A program made the position numbers and the translations under genes. DNA of 64,000 nt, taken from NCBI GenBank assembly GCA_964461435.1, contig CAYWUI010000005.1, positions 36,950 to 100,949 of the forward strand, written 5' to 3'. Source of the stretch: G020354785 sp964461435. Lineage in GTDB: Bacteria > Bacteroidota > Bacteroidia > Bacteroidales > UBA10428. Of this stretch, positions 34,673-42,475 are shown piece after piece (the first letter of the stretch is position 1; the number at the start of each line of letters is the position of its first letter). The notes below the pieces were generated by a model. That model did no database searches, had not been told where the DNA came from, and was given only the letters and a program-made list of their open reading frames with translations.

Positions 34673-35784
34673 AAATAATTATTAATTCTAGCAAAGAAAT
34701 ATTAAACTGCAGGACTATCAACCGCAAGTCAAATAAAATAAGGATTGTCGATATCGCCAGGATGGCGTGTGTTTCTGCCGGCACAATTGACAGGGTTATA
34801 CATAACAGGGGCGAAGTAGCTGACATAACACGAAAAAGGGTTATGAGAATAATCAGGGAGTCTCATTATGTGCCTGATATTCTGGCCCGCACATTGGCAT
34901 CCAGGAAGATATTAAGGTTTGCAATTTTAATTCCTGAAGAAAACAGTGACAGCTCGTTCTGGAGCAAGCCCCTGCTTGGCGTAAATAATGCACTGAATGA
35001 AATAAGCCATTATGGTATTACAGGTAAAATGTTTTTATTTGACCAGTTTAGCAGGTTTTCTTTTCAGCAGCAGGCAGAAAGAATGATGCAGTATGAACCT
35101 GATGCAGTATTAATTGCACCTTTATATTACAGGGAAACGGTGAGCCTCATTGAATCGTGCGGCAATAAAAAAATACCTTATATATTTATTAACTCGAATT
35201 TGAAGGATAATAATAAACTTGGTTTCGTGGGACAGGATTCAAGGCAGAGCGGTTACCTGGCAGCAAGATTGATGAGTTACAGCGTTAAGCCGGATTCGAA
35301 ACTGCTGATAATAAATATATCAAGTGCCCTTGAAAGCCATAAGCACATCCTGAACCGTCAGAAAGGATTTGAATCGTTCTTCATGGAAAACCCGGGCATG
35401 AATGTTGATTTTTTTGTTCATCATATTAAAGATATGGATAAGAATTCCATTGACAATTCCCTCAGGAAAGTTTTTTCAGGGCTATCAGGAATAAGCGGGA
35501 TATTTGCTACTAACTCCAAGGTTTACAAGATAGCCAGGTTTATTAAGGAGAATGGAATACATCCTATGACCTTAATAGGCTATGATTTAATTGATGAAAA
35601 TATAGAATATGTTGAGAACAATATTATTGATTTCCTTATCAGTCAGAGGCCTGTTGAGCAAGGGTACAGAGGCATTATGGCACTTTTTAATTATGTTGTT
35701 CTAAACAAGCGTGTAAAAAAAGAACAGCATCTACCTATTGACATTATTACTAAAGAGAATTACAGGTTTTATATCAAACATTAA
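34660..35784 (+). CDS. LacI-family transcriptional regulator with sugar-binding domain
   Basis: A LacI-type regulator: HTH KIRIVDIARMACVSAGTIDRVIHNRG, hinge region ILARTLASRK, then a periplasmic-binding-protein-like domain (FAILIPEENSDSSFWSKPLLGVNNAL, LVAA-type beta-alpha repeats, LIGYDLIDENIEYVENN). It probably senses a sugar acid made by the pathway genes that follow. The start is uncertain. The only in-frame GTG/ATG before the HTH is GTG 34660, which lies inside the palindrome and about 8 bases from the predicted transcript start, and would add about 28 residues of unfamiliar sequence. AUU/AUA starts at about 34675-34704 are alternatives. The next ATG falls inside the HTH. Confidence 0.88.
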   Translation: MYVHEIIINSSKEILNCRTINRKSNKIRIVDIARMACVSAGTIDRVIHNRGEVADITRKRVMRIIRESHYVPDILARTLASRKILRFAILIPEENSDSSFWSKPLLGVNNALNEISHYGITGKMFLFDQFSRFSFQQQAERMMQYEPDAVLIAPLYYRETVSLIESCGNKKIPYIFINSNLKDNNKLGFVGQDSRQSGYLAARLMSYSVKPDSKLLIINISSALESHKHILNRQKGFESFFMENPGMNVDFFVHHIKDMDKNSIDNSLRKVFSGLSGISGIFATNSKVYKIARFIKENGIHPMTLIGYDLIDENIEYVENNIIDFLISQRPVEQGYRGIMALFNYVVLNKRVKKEQHLPIDIITKENYRFYIKH

Positions 35785-35794
35785 AATAATAAAG

Positions 35795-36646
35795 ATGAAA
35801 AAGAACTTTTTCGATGATTTGAATAATAAAGTTTGCGTCATTACCGGCGGGGCAGGGGTAATTTGCTCCACTCTGGCAAAGGGACTGGGTCATGCGGGAG
35901 TCAGAACGGCCATCCTGGATATTAATAAAGAAATGGCTGAAAAAGTTGCGGCTGCCGTTGAGAAAGAAACGGGTTCTTTATCAAGGGCTTTTGTTGCAGA
36001 TGTTCTGGATATTGGGTCATTAGAAAGCGCCAGGGGCGCTATAAACAGTGAGTTAGGGAAGATTGACTTTCTTATAAACGGTGCCGGGGGGAATTCACCC
36101 AGGGCTTCCACACAGGTTGAAAGAATGGAAAAAGAAGATCTGGATCAACTTGGGAAAACTTTTTATGGAATAAGCATGGATGGATTTCAGTGGGTTTTTG
36201 ATCTCAATTTAAAAGGCACGCTGCATCCTGTTATGGTTTTTACAAAAGATATGCTGGAAAATGGTAAAGGTGTAATATTGAACGTTTCATCAATGTCTGC
36301 TTTTAAGCCATTAACCAAAGTCCCTGCATATTCCGCTGCTAAGGCTGCAGTAAATAATTTTACCGAATGGCTGGCCGCACATATAGCAAAAGTTGGAATA
36401 CGTGTTAATGCTATAGCTCCGGGTTTTTTCCTGACAAACCAGAACAGGTATTTGTTAATTGATGAAAAAACAGGAAATCCGACTCCCCGTGGAGAGAAGA
36501 TTATAGCAAATACACCTATGGGCAGGTATGGTGAAGTGGAAGAGCTTATCGGGACAGTGCAGTTCCTGTTATCTGACATGTCAAAATTTGTGACAGGCAT
36601 AATAATACCTGTGGATGGCGGATACAGCGCTTTTGGCGGAGTATAG
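35795..36646 (+). CDS. SDR-family D-mannonate oxidoreductase (fructuronate reductase)-like
   Basis: A 283-residue short-chain dehydrogenase from the ATG at 35795; an earlier in-frame start would overlap the regulator gene. It has a cofactor motif TGGAGVICSTLAKGLG, NGAGGNSP, catalytic serine in NVSSMSAF and YSAAK. The insertion with ERMEKEDLDQLGKTFYGISMDGFQWVFDLNLKGT and the end IIPVDGGYSAFGGV match the SDR-type D-mannonate oxidoreductases (B. subtilis UxuB/YjmF type). It would reduce D-fructuronate, the UxaC product, to D-mannonate with NAD(P)H. Gene context supports this. Another sugar-acid dehydrogenase is possible. Confidence 0.85.
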   Translation: MKKNFFDDLNNKVCVITGGAGVICSTLAKGLGHAGVRTAILDINKEMAEKVAAAVEKETGSLSRAFVADVLDIGSLESARGAINSELGKIDFLINGAGGNSPRASTQVERMEKEDLDQLGKTFYGISMDGFQWVFDLNLKGTLHPVMVFTKDMLENGKGVILNVSSMSAFKPLTKVPAYSAAKAAVNNFTEWLAAHIAKVGIRVNAIAPGFFLTNQNRYLLIDEKTGNPTPRGEKIIANTPMGRYGEVEELIGTVQFLLSDMSKFVTGIIIPVDGGYSAFGGV

Positions 36647-36703
36647 GGTATTTGTCTTTCTGAAATTGCAGGTACTTTTAAATAACTGATAAAAACTGTA
36701 AAA

Positions 36704-37987
36704 ATGATAAAAAATATAATTGTTGCACAGTCAGGAGGTCCTTCACCGGTAATAAATAATACTCTGCGCGGTATTATTGATACGAGCAGAAAATTCCCCG
36801 GGAAATCCGGTAGAATATACGGGGGCTGGCATGGTATAGAAGGGGTGATGAAAGAAGAATTGCTTGATCTTTCAGTCCAGGATGAGGACGAAATTGCTTT
36901 ACTCAGAACAACCCCTGCTGCCGGCAGCATAGGTACATGCCGGTATAAACTGAAGGAGCATCAGGCCAGGGATTTTAAGCGTATAATGGAAGTGTTCAAA
37001 GCTCATAATATCGGGTATTTCTTTTACATAGGAGGTAATGATTCCCAGCATACTGCTTTCACTGTAAGTGAGCTGGCAAAAAAGGAAGGTATCGAACTTG
37101 TTGCCGTAGGCGTCCCCAAAACCATAGATAATGACGTCGGTGACAATGAGTTCAGACTTATTGACCACACTCCCGGTTACGGAAGCGTGGCAAGATACTG
37201 GTCTCATATAATACAGAATGCCAATGAGGAAAACATGGGTTCCAGTCCGGCCGATCCTGTGCTGGTAATCCAGGCTATGGGCAGAAAAATCGGCTTTATT
37301 CCGGCTGCATCGCGACTGGCAGATATAAAAAGGGAAATGCCTCTTCAGATCTACCTTGCCGAATCAAAGTTAACCCTGGATGACCTTGTTGAAAATGTTA
37401 ACAGTCAGGTTGCAAGGGACGGCAGGTGTATTGTGGTTATCAGCGAGGGTTTTAATGTGGGGGACATTGGTAATGTCAAAGATGCTTTTGGTCATGTATC
37501 CTTTGGCTCAGGCAAGTCCTCCGTTCAGCAGGTAGTGGTTAATTACCTGAATGATAAAGGTATTAAGGCAAGGGGTGCAGCCCGGGGGCAGGTAATGGGA
37601 ACGGACCAGAGACATTCAATAATCTATGCGTCGACAGTCGATCTGGATGAAGCCTATAAGGTGGGACAGAAAGCAGTTGAGATTGCAATGACCGGAGAGA
37701 ATGGGTGGATGGCGACAATATTAAGGGAAAAGGGGATTATATACAATGTAAAATATGATAAGGTGCCCCTGGAAAAGGTAGCCCTTTCAGAAAGAACTTT
37801 TCCGGAAAAATGGATTGACAAAAACCGGATAGATGTTACTGACGATTTTATTGAATATGCAAAACCCCTGATCGGCGAAGACTGGGTATCGGTGCCCATG
37901 ATTAGCGGGAGGCAGAGGTTTGCGAGATTAAGACCTGCTTTTGCTGAAAAAAAGCTTCAGCCTTACACGCCTGAAGCTGAGAAATGA
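36704..37987 (+). CDS. pfp: Pyrophosphate-type 6-phosphofructokinase
   Basis: A 427-residue phosphofructokinase-family protein: VAQSGGPSPVINNTL (phosphoryl-donor loop), YIGGNDSQHTA, PKTIDNDVGD, PGYGSVARYWS, QAMGRKIGFIPAASRLA and ARGQVMGTDQR. Asp113 in GGNDS and Lys139 in PKTIDND are the residues that mark pyrophosphate-dependent enzymes, where ATP enzymes have Gly in both places. It therefore probably interconverts fructose 6-phosphate and fructose 1,6-bisphosphate using PPi. Its place inside a sugar-acid operon suggests recycling of pentose-phosphate products into glycolysis, or a different acceptor. The donor should be tested. Confidence 0.88.
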   Translation: MIKNIIVAQSGGPSPVINNTLRGIIDTSRKFPGKSGRIYGGWHGIEGVMKEELLDLSVQDEDEIALLRTTPAAGSIGTCRYKLKEHQARDFKRIMEVFKAHNIGYFFYIGGNDSQHTAFTVSELAKKEGIELVAVGVPKTIDNDVGDNEFRLIDHTPGYGSVARYWSHIIQNANEENMGSSPADPVLVIQAMGRKIGFIPAASRLADIKREMPLQIYLAESKLTLDDLVENVNSQVARDGRCIVVISEGFNVGDIGNVKDAFGHVSFGSGKSSVQQVVVNYLNDKGIKARGAARGQVMGTDQRHSIIYASTVDLDEAYKVGQKAVEIAMTGENGWMATILREKGIIYNVKYDKVPLEKVALSERTFPEKWIDKNRIDVTDDFIEYAKPLIGEDWVSVPMISGRQRFARLRPAFAEKKLQPYTPEAEK

Positions 37988-38063
37988 CAGTAACCGAACA
38001 ATTGAAATGATTGTAATATGATTTATAAAATATTATATAATATAATATAAAAACATTAGTACT

Positions 38064-38957
38064 ATGGGAAAAAATCCGCATAATGAACTGACAGAACTTA
38101 AACCCCAAAAAGAATTTTTTGTAGGAATAGACTCCGATGGCTGCGTATTTGATACGATGGAAATCAAGCAGAAGGAATGTTTTTGTCCGAACGTGATTAA
38201 ATATTTTAAACTGCAGAATATTTCCAAATATGCCAGGGAAACATGGGAGTTTGTTAACCTATATTCCATGAACAGAGGATTTAACCGCTTTATCGCTCTT
38301 GACAGATTTTTTGAGCTGCTGGCAAAAAGAAAAGATGTTTTAAGAAGAAATCCTGTAATAACGGATATCAGTTCATTAAAGGAGTGGATTGGCAAAGAGA
38401 CAAAACTTGCAAATACGGTACTTGAAAAATATGCCAGGGATGTTAATGATCCTGTCATTGATCTTACATTAAGATGGTCGCAGAAGGTAAATTCCGATAT
38501 CGCCGAAATGGTTTATGGTGTTCCTCCCTTTCCTTTTGTCAGGGAATCTCTGGATAAGATTTTTACAAAAGCCGATATAATTGTCGTTTCACAGACCCCT
38601 GTTGAAGCGCTTACCCGCGAATGGAAGGAAAACAATATTGATGAATATGCTAGAATTATTGCCGGTCAGGAATACGGGACAAAAGCAGAACATATAAAAT
38701 TTGCAGCTAAGGGCAAATATCCTTCCAACAAAATACTGATGATAGGTGACGCTCCGGGAGATATGAAAGCAGCCAGGCAAAACGGAGTTTTATTCTTCCC
38801 CGTTAACCCGGGGCACGAGGAAGCATCATGGGAAAGGCTGGGTAATGAAGCCCTGGACAGGTTTTTTGGGGGTACCTATGAAGGTCACTATGAGAACCGG
38901 TTAATTGAAGAGTTTCTGGCATATATGCCTGAGGTGCCTCCGTGGGAACAGGTATAA
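38064..38957 (+). CDS. HAD-superfamily phosphatase, substrate unknown
   Basis: A 297-residue HAD hydrolase. Motif I is VGIDSDGCVFDT (nucleophile and acid/base Asp), motif II lies in IIVVSQTP, motif III lysine is likely in EYGTKAEHIKF, and motif IV is MIGDAPGDMKAA. A helical insertion of about 150 residues between motifs I and II is a large cap. The C-terminal tail EAFLAYMPEVPPWEQV-like segment is unusual. It belongs to the sugar-acid operon and may remove phosphate from a sugar phosphate or a dead-end by-product; no known HAD subfamily is recognised. Confidence 0.8.
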   Translation: MGKNPHNELTELKPQKEFFVGIDSDGCVFDTMEIKQKECFCPNVIKYFKLQNISKYARETWEFVNLYSMNRGFNRFIALDRFFELLAKRKDVLRRNPVITDISSLKEWIGKETKLANTVLEKYARDVNDPVIDLTLRWSQKVNSDIAEMVYGVPPFPFVRESLDKIFTKADIIVVSQTPVEALTREWKENNIDEYARIIAGQEYGTKAEHIKFAAKGKYPSNKILMIGDAPGDMKAARQNGVLFFPVNPGHEEASWERLGNEALDRFFGGTYEGHYENRLIEEFLAYMPEVPPWEQV

Positions 38958-39022
38958 ATGACTTTTAACTCTTTATAATATATGTTCATTTAATAATGAG
39001 AATCGCGAAAAAAGCATAAAAT

Positions 39023-40315
39023 ATGTTATTATTTGCAAAAGGTTCAGTGTCGGGTGAGCTGGATACCGCAGATCTTAAGAAGGGCCTTTATAAATCATTT
39101 GAAATTCTCGGGCCCAGGAAGAAAGTTCTTGTCATACCTCCTGATTTTACAAGGGTCCATTCAAGAGCAGGTGATTTGACAAGGATGGCCTATAAGTACT
39201 ATAAAAAGAGCCTTACAGACATTATGCCTGCCCTGGGTACCCACCTGCCTATGACCAACTATGATATTTATAATATGTTTGGCGACATACCAAAGGACCT
39301 GTTCAGAATTCATAACTGGAGAAAGGATGTTGTTAAAATAGGTAAAGTACCTTCAGGATTTATCAGGGAAGTCTCAGGGAATAAGGTCAGCTTTTCATGG
39401 CCGGTAACGGTTAATAAGCTCCTGATAAAGGGAAAATTTGATTTGATATTGTCGATTGGACAGGTTGTTCCTCATGAAGTGACAGGAATGGCTAATTACA
39501 ATAAAAATATCCTGATTGGCACCGGGGGAGCCGGCAGTATAAATAAAAGCCATTTCCTGGGTGCTGTATATGGTATGGAGAAACTAATGGGACTGCCAGA
39601 TAATCCTGTCAGACAGCTTCTTAATTATGCAGCAGAAAAATTTACAGGGGACCTTCCCATTATATATGTGCATACCGTAATTGCCAGGGAAGAGGATAAT
39701 AAATTAAAAGTAAAGGGTTTATATATTGGTGACGATAAAGAATGTTTCATGAAAGCTGCAGACCTGTCAGTCAGGTTGAACATTAACATACTTGAGAAAC
39801 CCATAAAGAAGGCTGTTGTATATTTAAATCCGTGGGAATATAAAAGTACATGGCTGGGTAATAAAAGTATATACCGCACAAGAATGGCCCTGGGCGATAA
39901 CGCTGAGCTTATAATACTTGCTCCCGGAATAAAAGAGTTCGGCGAAGACAAAGAAATTGACAGGCTTATCCGCAAATACGGATATGTTAATACCCCGAAA
40001 ATACTGGACCTTGTTGGCAGTAATAAAGACCTGAGGAACAATCTTAGCGCTGCTGCCCACCTTATTCACGGCTCTTCAGAAGATCGTTTCAAAATTGTCT
40101 ATTGTACAAAAAATCTGTCCGCAGAGGAAATTCAAAGTGTAAATTTTGCTTATGCCAGTCCGGATGACATGATGAAAAAATATGATGTGGAGAAGTTAAA
40201 GGACGGCTACAATATTGTTGACGGAGAAGAAATATTTTATATTTCAAATCCGGGCCTGGGCCTGTGGGCCAGCAAGGAAAAGTATAACAGTGAACTCTTA
40301 AATAGCAGGCAATGA
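39023..40315 (+). CDS. LarA-family nickel-dependent racemase/epimerase, proposed D-mannonate/D-gluconate 2-epimerase
   Basis: A 430-residue protein of the lactate racemase family (LarA, formerly DUF2088). LarA uses a nickel pincer nucleotide to move hydride at C2 of 2-hydroxy acids. Visible features: VLVIPPDFTRVHSRAGD, ALGTHLPMTNYD with H74 in the place of a conserved catalytic His, HEVTGMANYNKNILIGTGGAGSINKSHF in the cofactor region, and a C-terminal Rossmann-like half (AVVYLNPWEYKS, LIILAPGIKEFGEDKEID). Homologues have been annotated D-mannonate epimerase in some databases. Because mannonate and gluconate differ only at C2, and mannonate is the product of the SDR gene, this specificity is plausible here. 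Cofactor genes larB/C/E are not in the window. It overlaps the next gene by 4 bases. Confidence 0.8.
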   Translation: MLLFAKGSVSGELDTADLKKGLYKSFEILGPRKKVLVIPPDFTRVHSRAGDLTRMAYKYYKKSLTDIMPALGTHLPMTNYDIYNMFGDIPKDLFRIHNWRKDVVKIGKVPSGFIREVSGNKVSFSWPVTVNKLLIKGKFDLILSIGQVVPHEVTGMANYNKNILIGTGGAGSINKSHFLGAVYGMEKLMGLPDNPVRQLLNYAAEKFTGDLPIIYVHTVIAREEDNKLKVKGLYIGDDKECFMKAADLSVRLNINILEKPIKKAVVYLNPWEYKSTWLGNKSIYRTRMALGDNAELIILAPGIKEFGEDKEIDRLIRKYGYVNTPKILDLVGSNKDLRNNLSAAAHLIHGSSEDRFKIVYCTKNLSAEEIQSVNFAYASPDDMMKKYDVEKLKDGYNIVDGEEIFYISNPGLGLWASKEKYNSELLNSRQ

Positions 40316-41292
40316 AAGAAATTAGCTGGGGATTTATAGGTTGCGGTGATGTTACTGAAAAAAAAAGCGGTCCTGCTTTTAATAAGGTCGAAGGATCAAA
40401 GATCTCGGCTGTAATGTGCAGAACATCTTCGAAAGCTGAAGACTATGCTGCAAGGCATAATATACCAAAATGGTATGATAATGGCGACAGGCTTATTAAT
40501 GATCCCTGGATTAATGCAGTTTATGTCGCAACACCTCCAAAGTATCACTCCGAATATGCAATAAAAGCAATGAATGCTGGCAAAGCCGTTTATGTTGAAA
40601 AACCTATGGCAATAAGTTATAAAGAGAGCCTGAAGATGAACGAGGCAGCATCAAGAACCGGGGTTCCCCTGTTTGTAGCCTATTATCGCCGCTCTCTTCC
40701 CTATTTTTTAAAAGTAAAGGAGCTCATTGATAAAGAAATAGCAGGCACTGTCAATTTCATAGACTTAAAGTTTTGGAGCCCCCCCAGGGAAGAAGACCTG
40801 AACTCACAGGATCTGCCATGGCGCGTCATCCCTGAAATTTCGGGGGGCGGGTATTTTTATGATATGGCATGTCACCAGCTCGACATTCTTGATTATATAT
40901 TCGGCCCTGTTAAACATGCCGTGGGAAAACTTGCCAACAGGTCCGGTTTGTATAAGGCAGAAGACACTGTTTCCGCGAGCATCGAGTTTGAATCCGGCAT
41001 TATAGCTGCGGGTTCATGGCGTTTTGCTACGGACAGGTTGTTTAAGGCCGATTCAATAGAAATACTGGGATCAAAGGGGAAAATATTATTTTCAACTTTT
41101 TCTTTCACTCCGATTATTGTTAAGGTTAGAGATGTTGTTACAAAATATAATCCCGCGAATCCTGAGAATATCCAGTTTTTTTTAATAAAGAATATAGTTG
41201 AAGAACTTCAGGGCACTGGTAAATCACCCAGTAGCGGCATTACTGCTGCAAGAACAAATAAAGTTATGGATATGATATTAAACAGGCTTTAA
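40312..41292 (+). CDS. Gfo/Idh/MocA-family oxidoreductase
   Basis: A 326-residue NAD(P)-dependent sugar oxidoreductase: Rossmann start WGFIGCGDVTEKKSGPAF, AVYVATPPKYHSEYA, VEKPMAISYKE (the EKP motif of the family), and a C-terminal alpha/beta domain with DMACHQLDILDYIFGPV, which holds the likely catalytic histidine. Members act on many sugars, inositols and bile pigments; the substrate here is probably a sugar or sugar acid of the operon. Start ATG overlaps the LarA stop by 4 bases, so translation is coupled. Confidence 0.92.
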   Translation: MKEISWGFIGCGDVTEKKSGPAFNKVEGSKISAVMCRTSSKAEDYAARHNIPKWYDNGDRLINDPWINAVYVATPPKYHSEYAIKAMNAGKAVYVEKPMAISYKESLKMNEAASRTGVPLFVAYYRRSLPYFLKVKELIDKEIAGTVNFIDLKFWSPPREEDLNSQDLPWRVIPEISGGGYFYDMACHQLDILDYIFGPVKHAVGKLANRSGLYKAEDTVSASIEFESGIIAAGSWRFATDRLFKADSIEILGSKGKILFSTFSFTPIIVKVRDVVTKYNPANPENIQFFLIKNIVEELQGTGKSPSSGITAARTNKVMDMILNRL

Positions 41293-41320
41293 TTTTAAAA
41301 TAAGAGATAAGCAATTATAA

Positions 41321-42454
41321 ATGAGTAAAATAAGAATTATAGCAGACGAAGATATCCCTTTTTTAAAAGGTGTGCTGGAGCCTTATGCTGAAATTGAATA
41401 CTATCACGGTAATAAAATAACCGGCCGTGATATTAAAAATGCCGACGCCTTAATTGTTCGTACACGGACAAAGTGTGACAGGGATCTCCTGCATGGATCG
41501 GGTGTAAAGTTTATTGCTTCTGCAACCATTGGTTTTGATCATATTGATGTTGATTATTGTGAAGATCATAATATAATATGGACAAACGCACCTGGCTGTA
41601 ATTCTTCATCAGTACAGCAATATATTGCGGCAGCTCTGGTCACCCTTTCACACAAATATGGATTTTCATTGAAGAACAGAACAATGGGTATAGTAGGTGT
41701 CGGACACGTGGGGACCAAAATTGTAAAGCTGGCGGAACATCTTGGCATAACCATATTGATGAATGATCCGCCAAGGATGAGAAATGAAGGACTTTGCGGT
41801 TTTGTATCTCTTGACGGAATACTGCGCGATTGCGATATTATTTCGTTTCATGTGCCACTGAACATGTCGGGAGAAGACAAGACATATCATATGATTGATG
41901 AACAACTTATGAATAAGCTTAATCCCGGGACTTTTATCATCAACACATCAAGAGGAGAGATCGCTGATACCAGGGCTTTAAAAAAGGCAATACAGTCAGG
42001 GAAAGTGGCGGGCACTGTCATCGATGTCTGGGAAAATGAACCTGGTATCGATATTGATTTGCTCAATTCAGTTGATATTGCAACACCCCATATTGCAGGA
42101 TATTCAGCCGACGGTAAGGCAAACGGCACTTCCATGAGTGTTCAGTCGCTAAGCAAATTCTTTAATCTCGGCCTTGATAACTGGAGTCCATCCGGCATAC
42201 CGGTCCCTGACAATACATTGATAAAACCAGGTAATAAATCTGCACCGGCTGAAGAAAATATAGCCGGGGCAATTATTTCCACATATAATATTTCAGCAGA
42301 CGACAGAGCGTTAAGACTGTCGCCGGGGACATTTGAGAAGCAAAGGGCAAATTATCCCTTAAGAAGGGAGTTTAATTCATACTCGGTTAAACTGGAGTAT
42401 AAAGACCGGTATACTGAAAGGATTTTGCGCAGGATGGGATTTAAAGTAATTTAA
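41321..42454 (+). CDS. pdxB: PdxB-like D-2-hydroxyacid dehydrogenase (4-phosphoerythronate dehydrogenase family)
   Basis: A 377-residue D-isomer-specific 2-hydroxyacid dehydrogenase with strong similarity to PdxB: IADEDIPFLKGVLEPYAEIEYY, ADALIVRTRTKCDRDLL, SATIGFDHIDVDYC, NAPGCNSSSVQQYIAAAL, cofactor motif GVGHVGTK, FHVPLNMSG, NTSRGEIAD, DVWENEPGID and catalytic-type TPHIAGYS. Authentic PdxB oxidises 4-phosphoerythronate in pyridoxal phosphate synthesis. No other pdx gene is nearby and the gene is embedded between sugar-acid enzymes, so it may act on another 2-hydroxy acid. The C-terminal about 60 residues are family-like but diverged. Confidence 0.85.
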   Translation: MSKIRIIADEDIPFLKGVLEPYAEIEYYHGNKITGRDIKNADALIVRTRTKCDRDLLHGSGVKFIASATIGFDHIDVDYCEDHNIIWTNAPGCNSSSVQQYIAAALVTLSHKYGFSLKNRTMGIVGVGHVGTKIVKLAEHLGITILMNDPPRMRNEGLCGFVSLDGILRDCDIISFHVPLNMSGEDKTYHMIDEQLMNKLNPGTFIINTSRGEIADTRALKKAIQSGKVAGTVIDVWENEPGIDIDLLNSVDIATPHIAGYSADGKANGTSMSVQSLSKFFNLGLDNWSPSGIPVPDNTLIKPGNKSAPAEENIAGAIISTYNISADDRALRLSPGTFEKQRANYPLRREFNSYSVKLEYKDRYTERILRRMGFKVI

Positions 42455-42475
42455 TATTAACTTAAATATATAAAT

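Noticed and set aside
36187..36930. 247-codon open frame on the minus strand across the SDR/PFK boundary
   Set aside because: It is antisense to two well-supported genes and has no recognisable domain.
37953..37978. Inverted repeat agcttcag / ctgaagct near the end of the PFK gene
   Set aside because: It is inside the coding sequence. The T-run needed for a terminator lies only on the minus strand, where no gene is read.
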